Shown here piece after piece: positions 35,640 through 49,224 of a stretch of DNA of 64,000 nucleotides. The notes below the pieces were generated by a model. The model made no database searches. It was not told the DNA's origin and saw only the letters and a program-made list of their open reading frames with translations. Numbering within the stretch: position 1 is the stretch's first letter; the number at the start of each line of letters is the position of its first letter. The DNA comes from Sceloporus undulatus. Lineage: Eukaryota > Chordata > Lepidosauria > Squamata > Phrynosomatidae. Made by a program: the position numbers and the translations under genes. Location of the stretch: positions 114,816,115-114,880,114 of the forward strand of contig NC_056523.1 in the NCBI RefSeq assembly GCF_019175285.1. The letters run 5' to 3'.

Positions 35640-36340
35640 CTTGAACTGAAGACAGATCTGGCCACAGTGGTTCATTCCTGGCCACAGTGGTTCATTAGAC
35701 TACTGTAATATGCTCCACATGAGGCTGCCTGTGAAAATGTTCAGAGGCCAATGCAAAAAGCAGCAGGCAGACTGGTGTCAGGTATGCAATTTAGACAGTA
35801 TAACATTGGTCTTGCAGGAACTGTACTGGCTTCCAGTTTCTTTCTGCACTCAATTCAAGGTCCTGCTTTAGACCTACAGAGCCCCACTGAGCTCAGTTGA
35901 AGGTGCTGCTTTTGACCTAAAGATCCCTAAACATCTTGAGGGCTGAAAAATCTTGAGATCTGAAAAATCACCTCCTCCCATATAAACCTGTCAGAAATTT
36001 TAGATCTTCAAAGGAGACACTGTTGCATGTGCAAACATCTTATGAAGTCAAATTTGTAACAGGGCTTTCTCTGTAGTAGCACCCTGACTAGAATTCCTTT
36101 CCCAAGGAAATTACACTGGCTTCATCTCCTTTAAGCTTCCAGTGAGTAGCCAAAATAATGTTGTATAGCCTTTAATGTCTGAAAATGTTGTTTTAGCTGT
36201 TTTAAATTGTATTTGATGGTTGGTTTTAGATTGTTTTAAAAGTTTTTAAAGAGTGTTTTAATATGTTTAAAATGTTTCATCTTCATACTGTTTTAAGTGT
36301 GTTCTTACCCTTGTGGGCTGTCAGGTTATATAGAAATATA
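35640..36340 (+). mobile_element. Degraded LINE ORF2 C-terminus (L2-like)
   Basis: Across shifting frames the plus strand gives LDYCNMLHM.LP, then MQKAAGRLV-like, ELYWLPVSF and FKVLL, the order found C-terminal to the reverse transcriptase in L2/Jockey-group LINEs. Then AT-rich 3' sequence with ATATAGAAATATATTAAATG. Heavily decayed. Confidence 0.5.
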
Positions 36341-36689
36341 TTAAATGTACAAAAAAACTGAATGCAGCCATTCTGCACCATATTCAATTGCTTCCATGGG
36401 GGAATATGTATGCATAAGACACCAACAATAGTATCTTCCCATATCAGTCTATGTTTGGTAAGAATAAGAGAGAGGGACTTTCTGGTGGCTGCTCCCATAT
36501 TGTAGGATTCCCTTCCATGGGAGGATAGGCTCACACCTCCTCTGCTCTCCTTCTACAGACAGGCTTTTGAATATTAACAAGGTGCTACAAGAAGATTTTT
36601 TAATTTAGGTCATTGTACTCCCTGTTCTATTATATTGTGTTTTTAAAAAAATGTCTTCACACTGTTTTAATACAATGCTTGGTTTTAAT

Positions 36690-39155
36690 AGGATGACACC
36701 TTTCTAGCACAGATGACTGCACACTCAGAAAGGAGAGATGTAGTAGTGATGGGTGACTTCAACTATCCTGATATTTGCTGAAATTCAAACTCAGCCAAAT
36801 CCTCAAGGTCTAGCAAATTCCTCACTTGCCTCAAAGACAATTTCATTGTCCAAAAGGTCGAAGAGGCAACAAGGGGGTCAGCTATTTTAGATCTGATCCT
36901 AACCAACAAGGATGACTTGGTTAATGGGGTGGAAGTGGTGGGATCCTTAGGTGGAAGTGACCATGTTCTCCTGGAGTTTGTTATACAATGGAAAGGAGAA
37001 GCCAGGCATAGTCAGACACGCATTTTAGACTTTAGGAGAGCAGATTTCAGTAAACTTAGAGAAGTATTGAGGGTGATCCCGTGGTCAGAAATACTAAAAG
37101 AGAAGGGAATTCAGGACGGTTGGGAGGTTCTCAAAAGGGAGATACTGAAGGCACAATTTAAAACAGTCCCAGTGAGGAAGAAAAATGGGAGGTGTCTCAA
37201 GAAACCAGGATGGATGACTTTCAACTGAGCTAAGTTTTAAACAGAACATGTATAAGAAATGGAAAAATGGGGAAATCACCAAATTCAAACAAACAGCTAG
37301 CATGTGTAGGGATAAAGTCAGAAAAGCTAAAGCGCAGAATGAACTCAAGCTTGCTAGAGAGGTTAAGAACAATAAAAAGGGCTTTTTTGGATATGTCCGC
37401 AGCAAAAGGAAGAAAAAGAAAATGGTAGGGCTGCTGCATGGAGAAGATGGGAAAATGCTAACAGAGGACAGAGAAAAGGCAGAATTACTCAACACCTTTG
37501 CCTCTGTGTCCTCAGAAAAGGAAAAGGATGATCAACCTGAGGAAAATGGAGCAGAGGACAGAATAGGGGAATTTCCACACAGAATAAGCAAAGAGATAGT
37601 ACAGGAATACCTTGTTGATCTAAATGAATATAAGTCTCCAGGACCAGATTAACTATATCCAAGAGTATTAAAAGAACTGGCAAATGTAATATCGGAGCCA
37701 TTGGCAATAATCTTTGAGAACTCCTGGAGAACAGGAGAAGTCCCAGCAGACTGGAGGAGGGCAAACGTTGTCCCCATCTTCAAAAAGGGGAAAAAAGAGG
37801 ATCCCAACAATTATCGTCCAGTTAGTCTGACATCAATACCAGGAAAGATTCTGGAGCAGATCATTAAACAGAAAGTCTGTGAACATTTAGAAAGCAATTC
37901 CATTATCACAAAAACTCAACATGGGTTTCAGAGAAACAAGTCATGCCAGACAAATCTCATCTCTTTTTTAAATAAAATTACCAGCTTGTTAGATGAAGCG
38001 AATGCTGTGGATATAGTATATCTTGATTTCAGTAAGGCCTTTGACAGGGTTTCCCATGACATTCTTGCAAACAAGCTTGTAAAATGTGGGCTAGACAAAG
38101 TAACATGGATTTGTAATTGGTTGACCGGCCGAACCCAAAGGGTGCTCAATAATGGCTCCTTTTCATCCTGGAGAGAAGTGACCAGTGGGGTCTCAAAGGG
38201 CTCTGTCCTGGGCCCAGTGTTATTCAACATCTCTATCAATGACTTGGATGACAGAATTGGGGGCATACTTATCAAATTTGCAGATGACACCAAATTAGGA
38301 GGAATAGCTAATACTCCAGAGGACAGGATCAAAATTCAAAATGACCTGAATAGACTAGAAAGCTGGGCCAAAGCTAACAAAATTCAATTCAACATGGAGA
38401 AATGTAAGGTACTGCACTTAGGGCAGAAAAATTAAATGCACAGATATAGGATGGGGGACACCTGGCTGAATGAAACTACGTGTGAAAGGGATCTTGGATT
38501 CCAAGTAGACCACAAGTTGAACATGAGTGAACAGTGTGATGTGGCAGCTAAAAAGGCCAATGCAATTTTAGGCTGCATCAATAAAAGTATAGTGTCTAGA
38601 TCAAGGGAACTAATAGTGCCACTGTATTCTTCTTTGGTCAGGACCCACCTGGAATATTCTGTCTAGTTCTGGGTACCACAATTCAAAAAGGACATTGAGA
38701 AACTGGAGCGTGTCCAAAGGAGGGCAACTAAAATGGTGAAGGGTCTGGAAGCCATATCCTATGAGGAACGACTTAGGGAGCTGGGTATGTTTAGCCTGGA
38801 GAAGAGAAGGTTAAGAGGTGATATGATAGCCCTGTTTAAATATTTGAAAGGATGTCATATTGAGGAGGGAGCAAGCTTGTTTTCTGCTGCTCCAGAGAAC
38901 AGGACCTGGAACAATGGATGCAAGCTACAGGAAAAGAGATTCCACCTCAACATTAAGAAGAACTTCCTGACAGTGAGGGCTGTTCAACAGTGGAACACAC
39001 TCCCTCGGACTGTAGTGGAGTCTCCTTCTTTGGAGATCTTTAAGCAGAGGAGATGCTTAAAGTTGGGGATGATTTGATTAAGAGTTCCTGCATGGCAGGG
39101 GTTTGGACTAGATAGCCCTCATGGTCTCTTCCAACTCTATGATTCTATGATTCTA
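36690..39155 (+). mobile_element. CR1 LINE, about 2.5 kb, endonuclease C-terminus to 3' end
   Basis: Endonuclease end: RRDVVVMGDFNYPDIC, then ILDLILTNKDDLVN and GGSDHVLLEFVIQWKG. The reverse-transcriptase part is mostly one frame from 37248: RTGEVPADWRRANVVPIFKK, DPNNYRPVSLTSIPGKILE, TQHGFQRNKSCQTNLISFL, IVYLDFSKAFDRVSHDILA, SKGSVLGPVLF and the catalytic FADDTKLGG. The C-terminal region follows to 39077. In-frame stops occur after KSPGPD (37650), LGQKN (38433) and LEYSV (38664). All three are also present in the noisy second copy, so they are real. The 3' end has TTCCAACTCTATGATTCTAT. Dead element, 5'-truncated. Confidence 0.93.
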
Positions 39156-40759
39156 GGGAAGCTTATTTAGTGGGCTTTTAATTCCTCTTTAATATTATAA
39201 CTTCCTGTGATTTTAGCTGTATTTTATTCAGATTGTAAATCTTCGCAGCACCTGTACTATGTGCACTATGTGAAATCTTAGTGGCATGTACCTTCCAATG
39301 CCAGACTAATTGTGACATGGTGAGATGGCTACAAACATGAGCTGTGTAGGTGGTATTAAGCAAGTGACCACTGCTATTTCAGCCTTATTCTTACTTTATA
39401 ATGCACTATGGAATTGACAATTCTGATCTATTTTTCAGCACTGTTCCAAGAATTACTAAAATAGTACAAATGGAGTGTTCTGCAAACCAGAATGCCTTTC
39501 ATCATCATCACTGGAAAATAAACTATCCCCAATGTTGCTTTTTCAATGACAATATGAAATGGAAAAACTGCAGTCAACAAACACCAGACGTTTAAGTGAC
39601 ACTGCGTGTTACTACCTGCTATATTTTACTATCCTAGGTTACCGAACTATAAATATTAGTAGCCTCTAAATTTACAGCTAACATGGGGTTGGGAATGTTC
39701 AAAGGAGAAAACATGGTTGTATTAAACAATAAAAGAAACTAATATCTCATGCCAGGCTTAGTTTTAAGGCAGATTTTGAAATCTCTGATTCTTATCAGTT
39801 TTAAATAGATATATGCTATAAGCCAAAATGGTTTAAAACATGTGTGTATTGGCTCCCAAACTAAGTTTTGCTTTCCTTGAAGCTGATGGATGTTTTGCCT
39901 ATAGCTGTACAGGAAAGGAAGCATTTCTGGTCTCAGAAATGCCTATAAAAAGGCATTTCCTTTCCTCTGAGGTTTTACTTTACTTCTCCGTTTAGAGCTT
40001 AGAATTATGATCTGTGCACCATTCCAACTTATTTATTTAATGGTAAGAGGTAAAGTACTTCAGGTTAACTATAGAACAATATACTACAGTGAAATGTATG
40101 GCCCAATATGCTGCCTAGCATTATGATTGAAGAAGAATGCCCTGGCAGTATTCTTAATATGCAGTTGCACTTGCTCACCTCACATGGAATTACCAAAATT
40201 AATATAACAAAGCATCATAATTTTGCTGGAGGAGTTATCACATATATCAGGCCAAGAGAACAAGTAAAGGTCGAATGAGATTTCGTCCTTTAACTCAATA
40301 TACAAATTGATGTGTTTTGAGCATGTGGTGCATACAGAATGGGTAAATATAAATGATGAAATTGAAATATATGTTTCACCAATGAGTTTTTTCTGCACTT
40401 CCTGTTCATAGTGATATGTTCGGTATGTCAGAAAACAACATCTACTCTCAAAAGTCCAGAGTGTGGTGGGGCATCAGTCACAGGGACAACCACATCCACA
40501 CAATTGTTAAGGAATAAAGCCTAAAGTAAAAAATGTCCAGATGTGGAAAAGTGACAAAGGGAATTATAGGTCACTGACAGCTTGTCAACCAGGGAATTGG
40601 TTGCAGCTGGAGCTCATGACATCTGATGATTGAGCAAGGTCACTAAGTGCCGGGGAGCATGTAGAACTGTTGTAAATATGCAGTGTCATCTTGATTGGGG
40701 GACAACAATTCAGGTGGCACAGGAAGTGGTGACAGGAAGAGGGTGGGCATAGGGGCCAC
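39156..40759. other. Unassigned intergenic sequence up to the contig end
   Basis: Nothing recognised. Recurs in the noisy copy at about 51.69-53.35 kb. Confidence 0.4.
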
Positions 40760-40896
40760 CGACCTCCATCTTGAGGGGAGAGAAGCAGGCAAGAAACAAC
40801 AGGCCTCTGCCTGCCAAGAAGAAGAGCCCTCCCCCCGACCTCCATCTTGAGGGGAGAGAAGCAGGCAAGAANNNNNNNNNNNNNNNNNNNNNNNNN
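40760..40896. other. Assembly junction: 36-bp direct repeat and 25-N gap
   Basis: CGACCTCCATCTTGAGGGGA and the next 16 bases occur at 40760-40795 and again at 40836-40871, directly before 25 Ns (40872-40896). From 40760 on the sequence no longer matches the second copy. A fixed 25-N spacer beside noisy sequence is what read-based gap fillers leave when a gap is overfilled (recollection of tool behaviour). Confidence 0.85.
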
Positions 40897-41210
40897 CTGT
40901 TTGAGAAGCTGAACAGGGGACAAACCACACCTTCCGTGCCAGGCAAAGAGAACCCGCTAAAAGTGGGTCCTTTTTTTGGCTCCATAATGATGCTTCAGTG
41001 CGCCAATGTGCACTCAACAAAGTCTTATGGCACCACAACATGCGGATTCTAATTTCCGAATTGTGTAAAAATGGAAAGCTGCCCATCTTTACAGGGCCGC
41101 TGCCACTTTTGAGCCCTCATCACGGGGCGAGTGGCAAAGTGGCAATCTGAAGCATAGCCGCTCGTCACATTATTAGGGCTCCCTATCGCACCCGGCTTCC
41201 CCCACTACAG

Positions 41211-41892
41211 TTATTCCTCATGTTGTGGTGATCTTGATGCCCCCAATCATAACATTAGCAGTGTCTTGGGTACTAAGACCTTGGAAACATGGCGTTTTCC
41301 CAATGGTCGTAGGTGACCGCCTTGACGGTCATTCGACACAATTCAATGAAACATTGAGAATCTGGAGTGTGTCCAAAGGAGGGGCGCTAAAAATGTGAAG
41401 TTCGGGAAACCATGCCTAATGAGGAACGACTTTAGGTAGCGTTTAATATTATGTCTGTAGAAAAGAAGGTTAAGGAGTTGCTATGACGTCTCCCTTTTTA
41501 AATATTTGAATAGGATTCCTCTTTTCGTCTTATTTCGTCTTTATGTTCGTGCTGCCTTCTTTCCAGAGAACAGGACCTTGAACAATGGATTCCAAGCTAC
41601 AGGCCAATGAGCTTCCACCTCAACATTCCGGGAGTAAACACTTCCTGACAGTACAGAGCTGTTTGGACCCGTGTACACAGCAACATAGCCTCCCTTTCTT
41701 CTTTTTCGTGCTCCTTCTTTGTGAAGATCTTTAAGCAGAGGCTGGATACCATCTTCGGGGATGCTTTGATGTAGTTCACTGCATGTCGATGGGGTGGTAC
41801 TGGATAGCCCTTGTGGTCTCGTCCAAACGCATATGATTCTATGACCCCCAAATTGTTGGCGACCCACAAGTTTAAACTGCTGCTGTAAACAT
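41211..41892 (-). mobile_element. Second-copy SPIN remainder with nested CR1 end
   Basis: Noisy equivalent of 28530-29162: TTCCTCATGTTGTGGTGATC, the broken hairpin TAAGACC..TTTTCCCAATGGTC, a CR1 3' end (about 41341-41846), then GGCGACCCACAAG and CTGCTGTAAAC. Confidence 0.85.
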
Positions 41893-44800
41893 ACTCCGGC
41901 TGTAAGACAGTCGACTTGGTAAAACAAATCTTCCTATTATTTCTAAGCCAAATGCATGTATGGCTTGTATAGATTGTCATGTAAGCAAAGGTTGAAAAAA
42001 GAGAAGCTGGAACATCTTATAAATTTGAGCCTCCCTAATTTTGTTTTCCAGAAAATTACAGAGCATTTTGTATACGTTGGCAGAGCACACTAGAACAGGC
42101 AACAAACTCTAAGACCGGGAAATCTCTATTAAGGATTCAGTGCTACGAACACACCTGTGTTTTTGAGAGTATTCCCTTCCACTGATCAGAGTGAACTTTC
42201 TGAACACAGCGGGAGGGCAAGTCCTTCCTGATCGAAGTATGGCATGTAGATACGGAGTTCTATGCACATGGCATTTATTTGATTTAAGCCTACAAACCAA
42301 ATAGATCAGTTAGTTTCACACTGAAAGGCATTGTTGAGAAAAGATCTTAAGTAACCGTAAAAAAAAATCCTAGGTTCTAGTTTAGTTTAGTTTCCTTCGT
42401 AGACAAGACGTCCATGTCCAAATAAGTGTGTGTAAGGCCGTATTTTAAAAAGTAGTTTTTTAAAAAAGCTATGCAAACACAATGCTGCCTGTTCAAGGAG
42501 GAAATCAAATTAAATGCCTTCACTTGACACCCTCTTGTTTCTGTGTGAATATTTAACAGCCACTGAAGTGAATAGGGTTTGTTCCCAGACCATGGAAAAG
42601 TTATGTATAATTAACAGTGAATATTAAGGATGAATAGTGATTACCAAATCTGATGATGAGGAGGAAAATAGGTATTAATTCTGGCACTTAAGTGAAGATG
42701 AGTCCTTCAGTGGAACTCTGTACGGGTTACAGCATCTGATTTGGCTGTCCCAAGGTGTAACCTGAGATCACTATTTCCATGCTAATAGGAACTTTCTTTT
42801 TTGGCTCTTCAATAGATACTTGAAATTCTTTGATACAAGGTAACACGGGGACTTAACTTTTTATGAAATTAATAGATGCTACACCTGAACTCATCATCAT
42901 CATTAGATTAACAGCTAGAGGTAGTCAAAGGAGATGAAGGGAATGATTGCACAGGGGTTGGGGAGTGTGGAAATAGCAGAATAAGGTCATAGCCAGTATT
43001 GTTATGTTTTAGTCATTCACTGTTCCGGGTCCCCCAATATATCCCACTCGTGGAGACTTGTGTGAAATAGGCCATGGTAAAAGTCAGAAAAGTGCAAGAG
43101 ATCATACATTCCCTCAAATAGGATTGGGAGTTCTTTCGTTCAAATCAATTTCTTAGCGAATAGGTCATCACTCTGTCCAATCCAAATTAATTCACACTGT
43201 CTTGTCCAATGGATTAGCTTGCTTCTTGGCAATGTTGATCAAAATGTGCGGAGGAATGATTGCACAAAAGGTTAATCCGTTTGGCAGTGAACTTCACTTC
43301 TTAGCTATTTTTCTGGAAGAAAAACGATAACCAAGGACACTACCTGGTTTGCACTAGTTGAGCTCTACTGTAATTGAAGATTTCTCTGTTTAAAAAATAG
43401 AATCAAATCATACTTTTTGATACATTGTGGAGAGATTTGTCAGCAATTCGTTTTTTCTCCTCAGAATTTGCTGATAGCGGTTTGTTAAGGTATGGTTCAA
43501 AAGCCTTTGAGAAAATGTGGTGGTTCTTCCAGATTTTGCTCCCAAGTGCCTAACCACGTTTGACATGACCTGCGGGTGCCCTAGCAGTGGACCCTGCAAT
43601 CAGGGCTGGCTGCATCAAGGGCTCGACTGGGTGCTTCAGTGGCCTGGATGAACACTTGGTAATAACAAGTGAATAGGATGGCTTGATCAGGAACTGTTTG
43701 CACTTTAGTGCTCCACTGAGAGGAGATAGTAGTTATTGGGAACAGGGGGGCTTTCAGACTGGATAGAGTAGAAATGAAAATGTTTCGATATTTGTCTTAA
43801 GCAGGCAATGAAAACTTTATTTTAAAGAACCCATGACAGACATACAGGATTGGGCATACAGTAGTGTTATTGAGCCCAGCAGTTGTGTACAGCAGCCAAG
43901 ATTACATAAGCAAATTAATAATTTCAACAAATTAAGTATAAATTTAATTGGAAGGACCAAGAAAGATGCATGTCTGGAAATTTTTAAAAAGAAAAACAAA
44001 GGGGGATTCTAAAATGAAGCATTTTGTGTATTAGGATACTAAAACAAATAAAACACCTATAAACAATGCCTGAGATAGGGCTGTAAAGGTATAATCACTT
44101 ATAAGAGCTTGAAACAATAGCAAGACACTAAGAAAGGGCAGAACGAAGGGCTGGTCAGCTGCCCTTGATCATACTTTTACATATGGGAAGACATCGAAAC
44201 GGGATAGCCGATCTATAACAGGAATCCTGAAGTGGTTCTTTGCAGTCCTCAAACTGAAGCGGAGTTTAGGGCTATGAAATCAAAACTTTAATGTGGGGAG
44301 TAGTGTGGGTTGCCTCCTCTTTTTTTTTCTTTCTTCCTACAGTGAGAAGACATGACCACCTGAAAATTACTATATTGAGCAACTGCATCGAAGGCTCATG
44401 TTATCCAGTGCTGCTATTACCAGCTTTGTCTCATTTAATGTTATGTGTGTCTGGTCTTTTAGCCACAAAGATTTTGATCCAGATTTCAGACCTTTGAATC
44501 CAGAAATTTGGAATCTGCCTATAAATGTCAGTCTAAGACCTTCATTCAGAAATCCAGATCTATTGCATCCCATTGACTATAGTTGAAAGAAACAATGACT
44601 CTATTTTGCCACACCACACAGCGCGATGATCAGATGACAGACCATATACAGTAACTAGCCGCTTAATGAGGATTATGTCCTGGCAAACTTTTCAGACAAA
44701 TAGTGGCAGTTTTCATTGTGCTAATGCAATCCTTGAATTTAAAGTGGGAATAGATAACACTTGTTCTCGTGTTTGGCAGAACTGGATGAAATTTGCAGGG

Positions 44801-46305
44801 GTCGTTTGTCGTCTGAGGGGTCAAGACGGTTAAGCAATCAGATGACTTAAGTACCAGCTGTTGTTGGTCAAGAGCTGCCAGTCCACTTTTGTAGGCTTAC
44901 AAAAGAAGAAGGAAAGAAAGAGAATGCGCTCACCAACCCAACGGTTTTTTTGTTATACTTTAAAATGAAAGCCCGTTTTCCTGCTTCCGCTTTGTGAGGA
45001 AAAATTTGAGATACAAACAAATGGAAGGAATGAATGTCTTTGAATGTCAAAAAAAGGCAAAGGAATCAATTATATTTGCACAAAGCAGGAGTACGTCTAC
45101 GGTCAGAAGAGGAGATAATATACTTAGTAACACTTTTGGGAAAATTCAAGAAGTATGATTCAGACAAATTGAAAAAGCATTTAAGGTTTTGCTTGCTAAA
45201 TTCCAAGAGGGCATAGTATATAGCTACAATAAGAGAGGATACCAGGGGTTTTTGTTTTACCTATAAAGATACACTGGGGAAAAAAAAGGGGTTTCCTTCG
45301 CAAACACAGACCTAGCACTATCTTTTTTTGGGGGGGGGGCAATCAAATCCAGTGGACGACAGTAGTTTGCCGTAAACAGCTTTCATGTAATTAAGTGGAC
45401 CTATGCCTTAATAAAAATATGTTTCGTCAATCTTGAAACTGCATTGGAAATTTGCCAATGTGAATGATTCACAAAGAAAATAGTTTACAGGTCAGCCTTT
45501 TGGGGAGTAGGAAGATGCATATATCTGCCACCCCACATAGAATATAAAGTGCATATAAATGCAGGAGGATTGTAAAAATCAGGTTAAGTGCAATTGCATC
45601 AATGTCAAAGTATGTTCATATGCACAATGAAATGTTTTCTTGCTGCAGTGACCTACCATATGCAGAGGAGTCCCAGAAGGCTGGCCGGGGGCCCAAAGAA
45701 GAATACTGTAGTCGTTTAATTTTACAATAGTTGTAATGCATCTTTAGGTGGTAGTCATAAAAGATAGCAAGCACGGCACACAACTTATCAAAATTGTTGT
45801 GTTTAACAACAGAGGATTATGTATTGCCAAAGTTCTAACCAACCTTCATCTCCAGTTTAGAATCCTTGCTAGAAAACAATTCGCTTCCCAATGATGAATT
45901 TATTCAACAGTTCCGATAAATCAGATTTTCCTGTCACCCAGGATTCTTCACATCTTCTAGTTGCTTGGGTTTGTACTGTTGTAGGTTAAAGAAAAGAAAA
46001 AAAGTTGGATGTCCACATGTGCTTTTCCCATTCATCTGGCATCATTTTGAGCAGACCGAGTGACACTGCAATTTAAAGTCAACTATAATCCTGAGCTTAT
46101 TCCAAAACCCATCTGTTTCGCATTGTTCTAATGTTTTCTTCCACGTAAAACTTCATGTGTAAAATTGACAAGATGGGGTGCAATGCAAGTGAGTAGTGGC
46201 TCTGAGCTCCAAACTTCGAGGATGGCACCTCAGTTGTAGGTAGTTATATTAATTTATATATAAGCAAAAACCTTTGGTCTATAATAGAAAAAAAGGGACA
46301 GGTAG

Positions 46306-46524
46306 GGTCCAAAATACCTGCAGAAATAAGCCAGTTTGAAACGATTTAACTGCTTTGGGGTCAGTGCTAAGAACCGGGGAATGTAGTTTTAGTGTGCACC
46401 AGAGCCTCTCTGACAGAGAAGTTTAATGTCGCAGCAAATTACAATTCCAGAATTCCCTAGAATTGAGCCAGAAGCAGTTAAAGTGGGCTCAGACTGAATT
46501 ATTTCTGGCAGTGTGTTTTGGACC
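46306..46524. mobile_element. Second-copy palindromic MITE (GGTCCAAAA)
   Basis: Noisy equivalent of 33543-33773, both ends recognisable (GGTCCAAAATAC and GTGTGTTTTGGACC). Confidence 0.8.
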
Positions 46525-49224
46525 CACAAATAGGCTGATTTATGTTGAGTTCATTGTGGGCGTAGCCATGCTTCAGAGCTTCAAACAAACTATGTCTCTA
46601 CAGAATCCCATTACAATATTTTATAGAACTAGCCCCATTATGGCTGTGCACAAGACTAGCTGCAAAACGGCACTATACCAAATTGGGTGTGTATCAGGAT
46701 TGTTCACATGTGGAATTATTCACCGATTGTGTACACAATATTGTGCTCCTGAATGCACAACCAGTGGTCACATCACATATAAAAAACTGTGCTGCGTAGA
46801 CAAACCTCTATTGCACTATCTGGAAATGGAAGAGATTGCCGCCGAGCAGTAAATATATCTATGCGCAAGGAGGTCTATATTACCAAAGAGCATTTATTTT
46901 CATAATTATGAGGGGTAGCTAAAGTTGCTCTGCGTGCGAGAAAACTAAGAGCTAGACACAACAAAAATAAGCACGGTTAATAATCAGTGCACTTGTGTTT
47001 TAATATTAAATGAAAGTAAAGTTAATGTGTTAGTCCAAGAATTGGACCCCGAAAAATAAACAAAATAACCATCTATTTTTAAGATAACTTCATATTAAAA
47101 AGGGACTCTGATGGAAGGTGACCTCTGAATACCGGGATTTCTCCAGACGGCCCCACTGGCCCCAGACCATTTGAGCCAGCCAAGGGAGTGATCGGCACAC
47201 ACCTCACATAGATCACCCAAAGGCAAATCCACAAGAATCCCTGTGTGACGCAATAGAGGAATTAATGGGAATCCAGTAGAGAAGTAGTGGTACTTTGTAA
47301 AAAAAAAAGATCTCTCTTGCTAGGTGTGAGTTTTTCCTTTGTCTTAGGAAGTAACACCCATCGCCCATCTGAAAGATTTACAAGCTCTCAGCTTTTGTAT
47401 GAGAACATTTGCTGGAGCCCATCAGTCTTTTCCAAACAATCATGGACACGTCGAAGTGCAATTCCCAATCTAAATGGTCCTTCCGAGAAAACAATTTAGA
47501 TATATTGAAATCATTGCAAGTCCGTGATGTCTGCCCTCAGGGCACATTTCACCATATAAAATTGGCACTAGGCCACTGTTCTTTTGGTTTAGTTGGAAAG
47601 CAGGTAGCCATGCTGTCGGATTGTATCTAGATTCCCTCAATGCCAGTAGTCACCCCCACTTTCCAGGGAGGTTATGCATCAGTGTTTCTGTTCATTCAAG
47701 TGGAATGCAAGCCTCATCGTTGGTAAGTACTACTGCCATATACTAAAGCCTTCTTACTCTTGTGGTGAGTGTGAAGTGCAATGTGGGTTTTTGTGTGGTA
47801 TATTGTTCAGCTCCCTTAAAACTAATTTGGATTTGCTTTGGGAGTTCGTGTGATGTGGACCTGTATCCTGGGCTGCCTGTTGCCAGAGCCCGTCGTACCA
47901 CTCCTTTATTAAACTCCATATAACATGTTTAAGGCGTGGGTGCCCTCATTGGGCCCGAGTAGTTTGGGTAACAAATGTGCTTTTTTCTACTAGAAGGTTG
48001 TTATTATAAATTTTGCTTTTAGTGATTTAATTCCTTTACGTAGAGCCTGTTGCTTAATACAGATAAATTGCACAGAAGCTTTTTTTTATTTTATCTTTCT
48101 GTACTAGAATTGTGATGCCTCATAGTAAATAAACAATCAAGTTACAGTTACCCTTACCTTAACTAAGAAAGAATTGGCCACAAGTGGGTTCATTTCTGGC
48201 CACGTGTTCATTAGACTACTGTAATATGCTCCACATGAGGCGGCCTGGGAAAAATGATGCAGAGGCGCCCATGCAAAAAGCAGCAAGGCCAGACTGGTGT
48301 CGGTATGCATTTAGCCAGGATAACATGGGTCTTGCGGAACTGTACGGGCTTCCAGTTTCTTCTTTCTGCAACTCATTCAAAGGTCCGCTTTAGACCTACA
48401 GGGCCCCACTGACTCAGTTGAAGGTGGTGCTTTGAACTAAAGATCCCTAAACATCTTGAGGCGGAAAAATCTTGAGATGAAAAATCACCTCCTCCCATAT
48501 AAACCGCCAGAATTTTTAGGAGGTCTTCAAAAGGATACACTGTTCATGTGAAACATCTTATGAAGTCAATTTGTAACGGGCTTTCTCGGTAGTAGCACCC
48601 TGACGAGAAGGCCCTTTCCCAAGGAAATTACACTGGCTTCATCTCCTTAAGCTCCAGTGAGTAGACCAAAATAAATGTTTATAAGCCCGTTAATGTCGGA
48701 AAATGTTTTTTAACTGTTTTAAAGGTATTTGATGGTTGGTTTAGATTGTTTTTAAAAAAGTTTTTAAAGAGTGTTTTTAAATATGTTTAAAATGTTTCAT
48801 CCTTCATACTGTTTTAAAAAAAGTGTGTTCATACACTGTGGGCTTCGGTAGATAGAAACATATTAATGTACAAAAAAAACTGAATGCCAGCCATTCCTGC
48901 ACAATATTCAATTGCTTCACATTGGGGAAATATGTAGGCATAAGCCCCAACAATAGTATCTTCCCATATCAGTCTAGGGTTTTTGGTAAGAATAAGAGAG
49001 GGACTTTCACTGGTGGCTGCTCCATATTGTAGGATCCCTTCCATGGGAGGATAGGCTCACACCTCCGACTCTGTGCTCTCCTTCTCAGACAGCGTTTGAT
49101 ATTAACAAGGTGCTACAAGAAAGAGTTTTAATTTAATTTTAGGTCCATTGTCGCCCTCCCTGTTCTATTATATGGTGTTTTGAAAAAATGTCGTCACACG
49201 TTTTAATACATGCTTGGTTTTATA

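Noticed and set aside
40585-41086. Open frames spanning the 25-N gap
   Set aside because: They exist only because Ns do not form stops; the two sides are not contiguous DNA.
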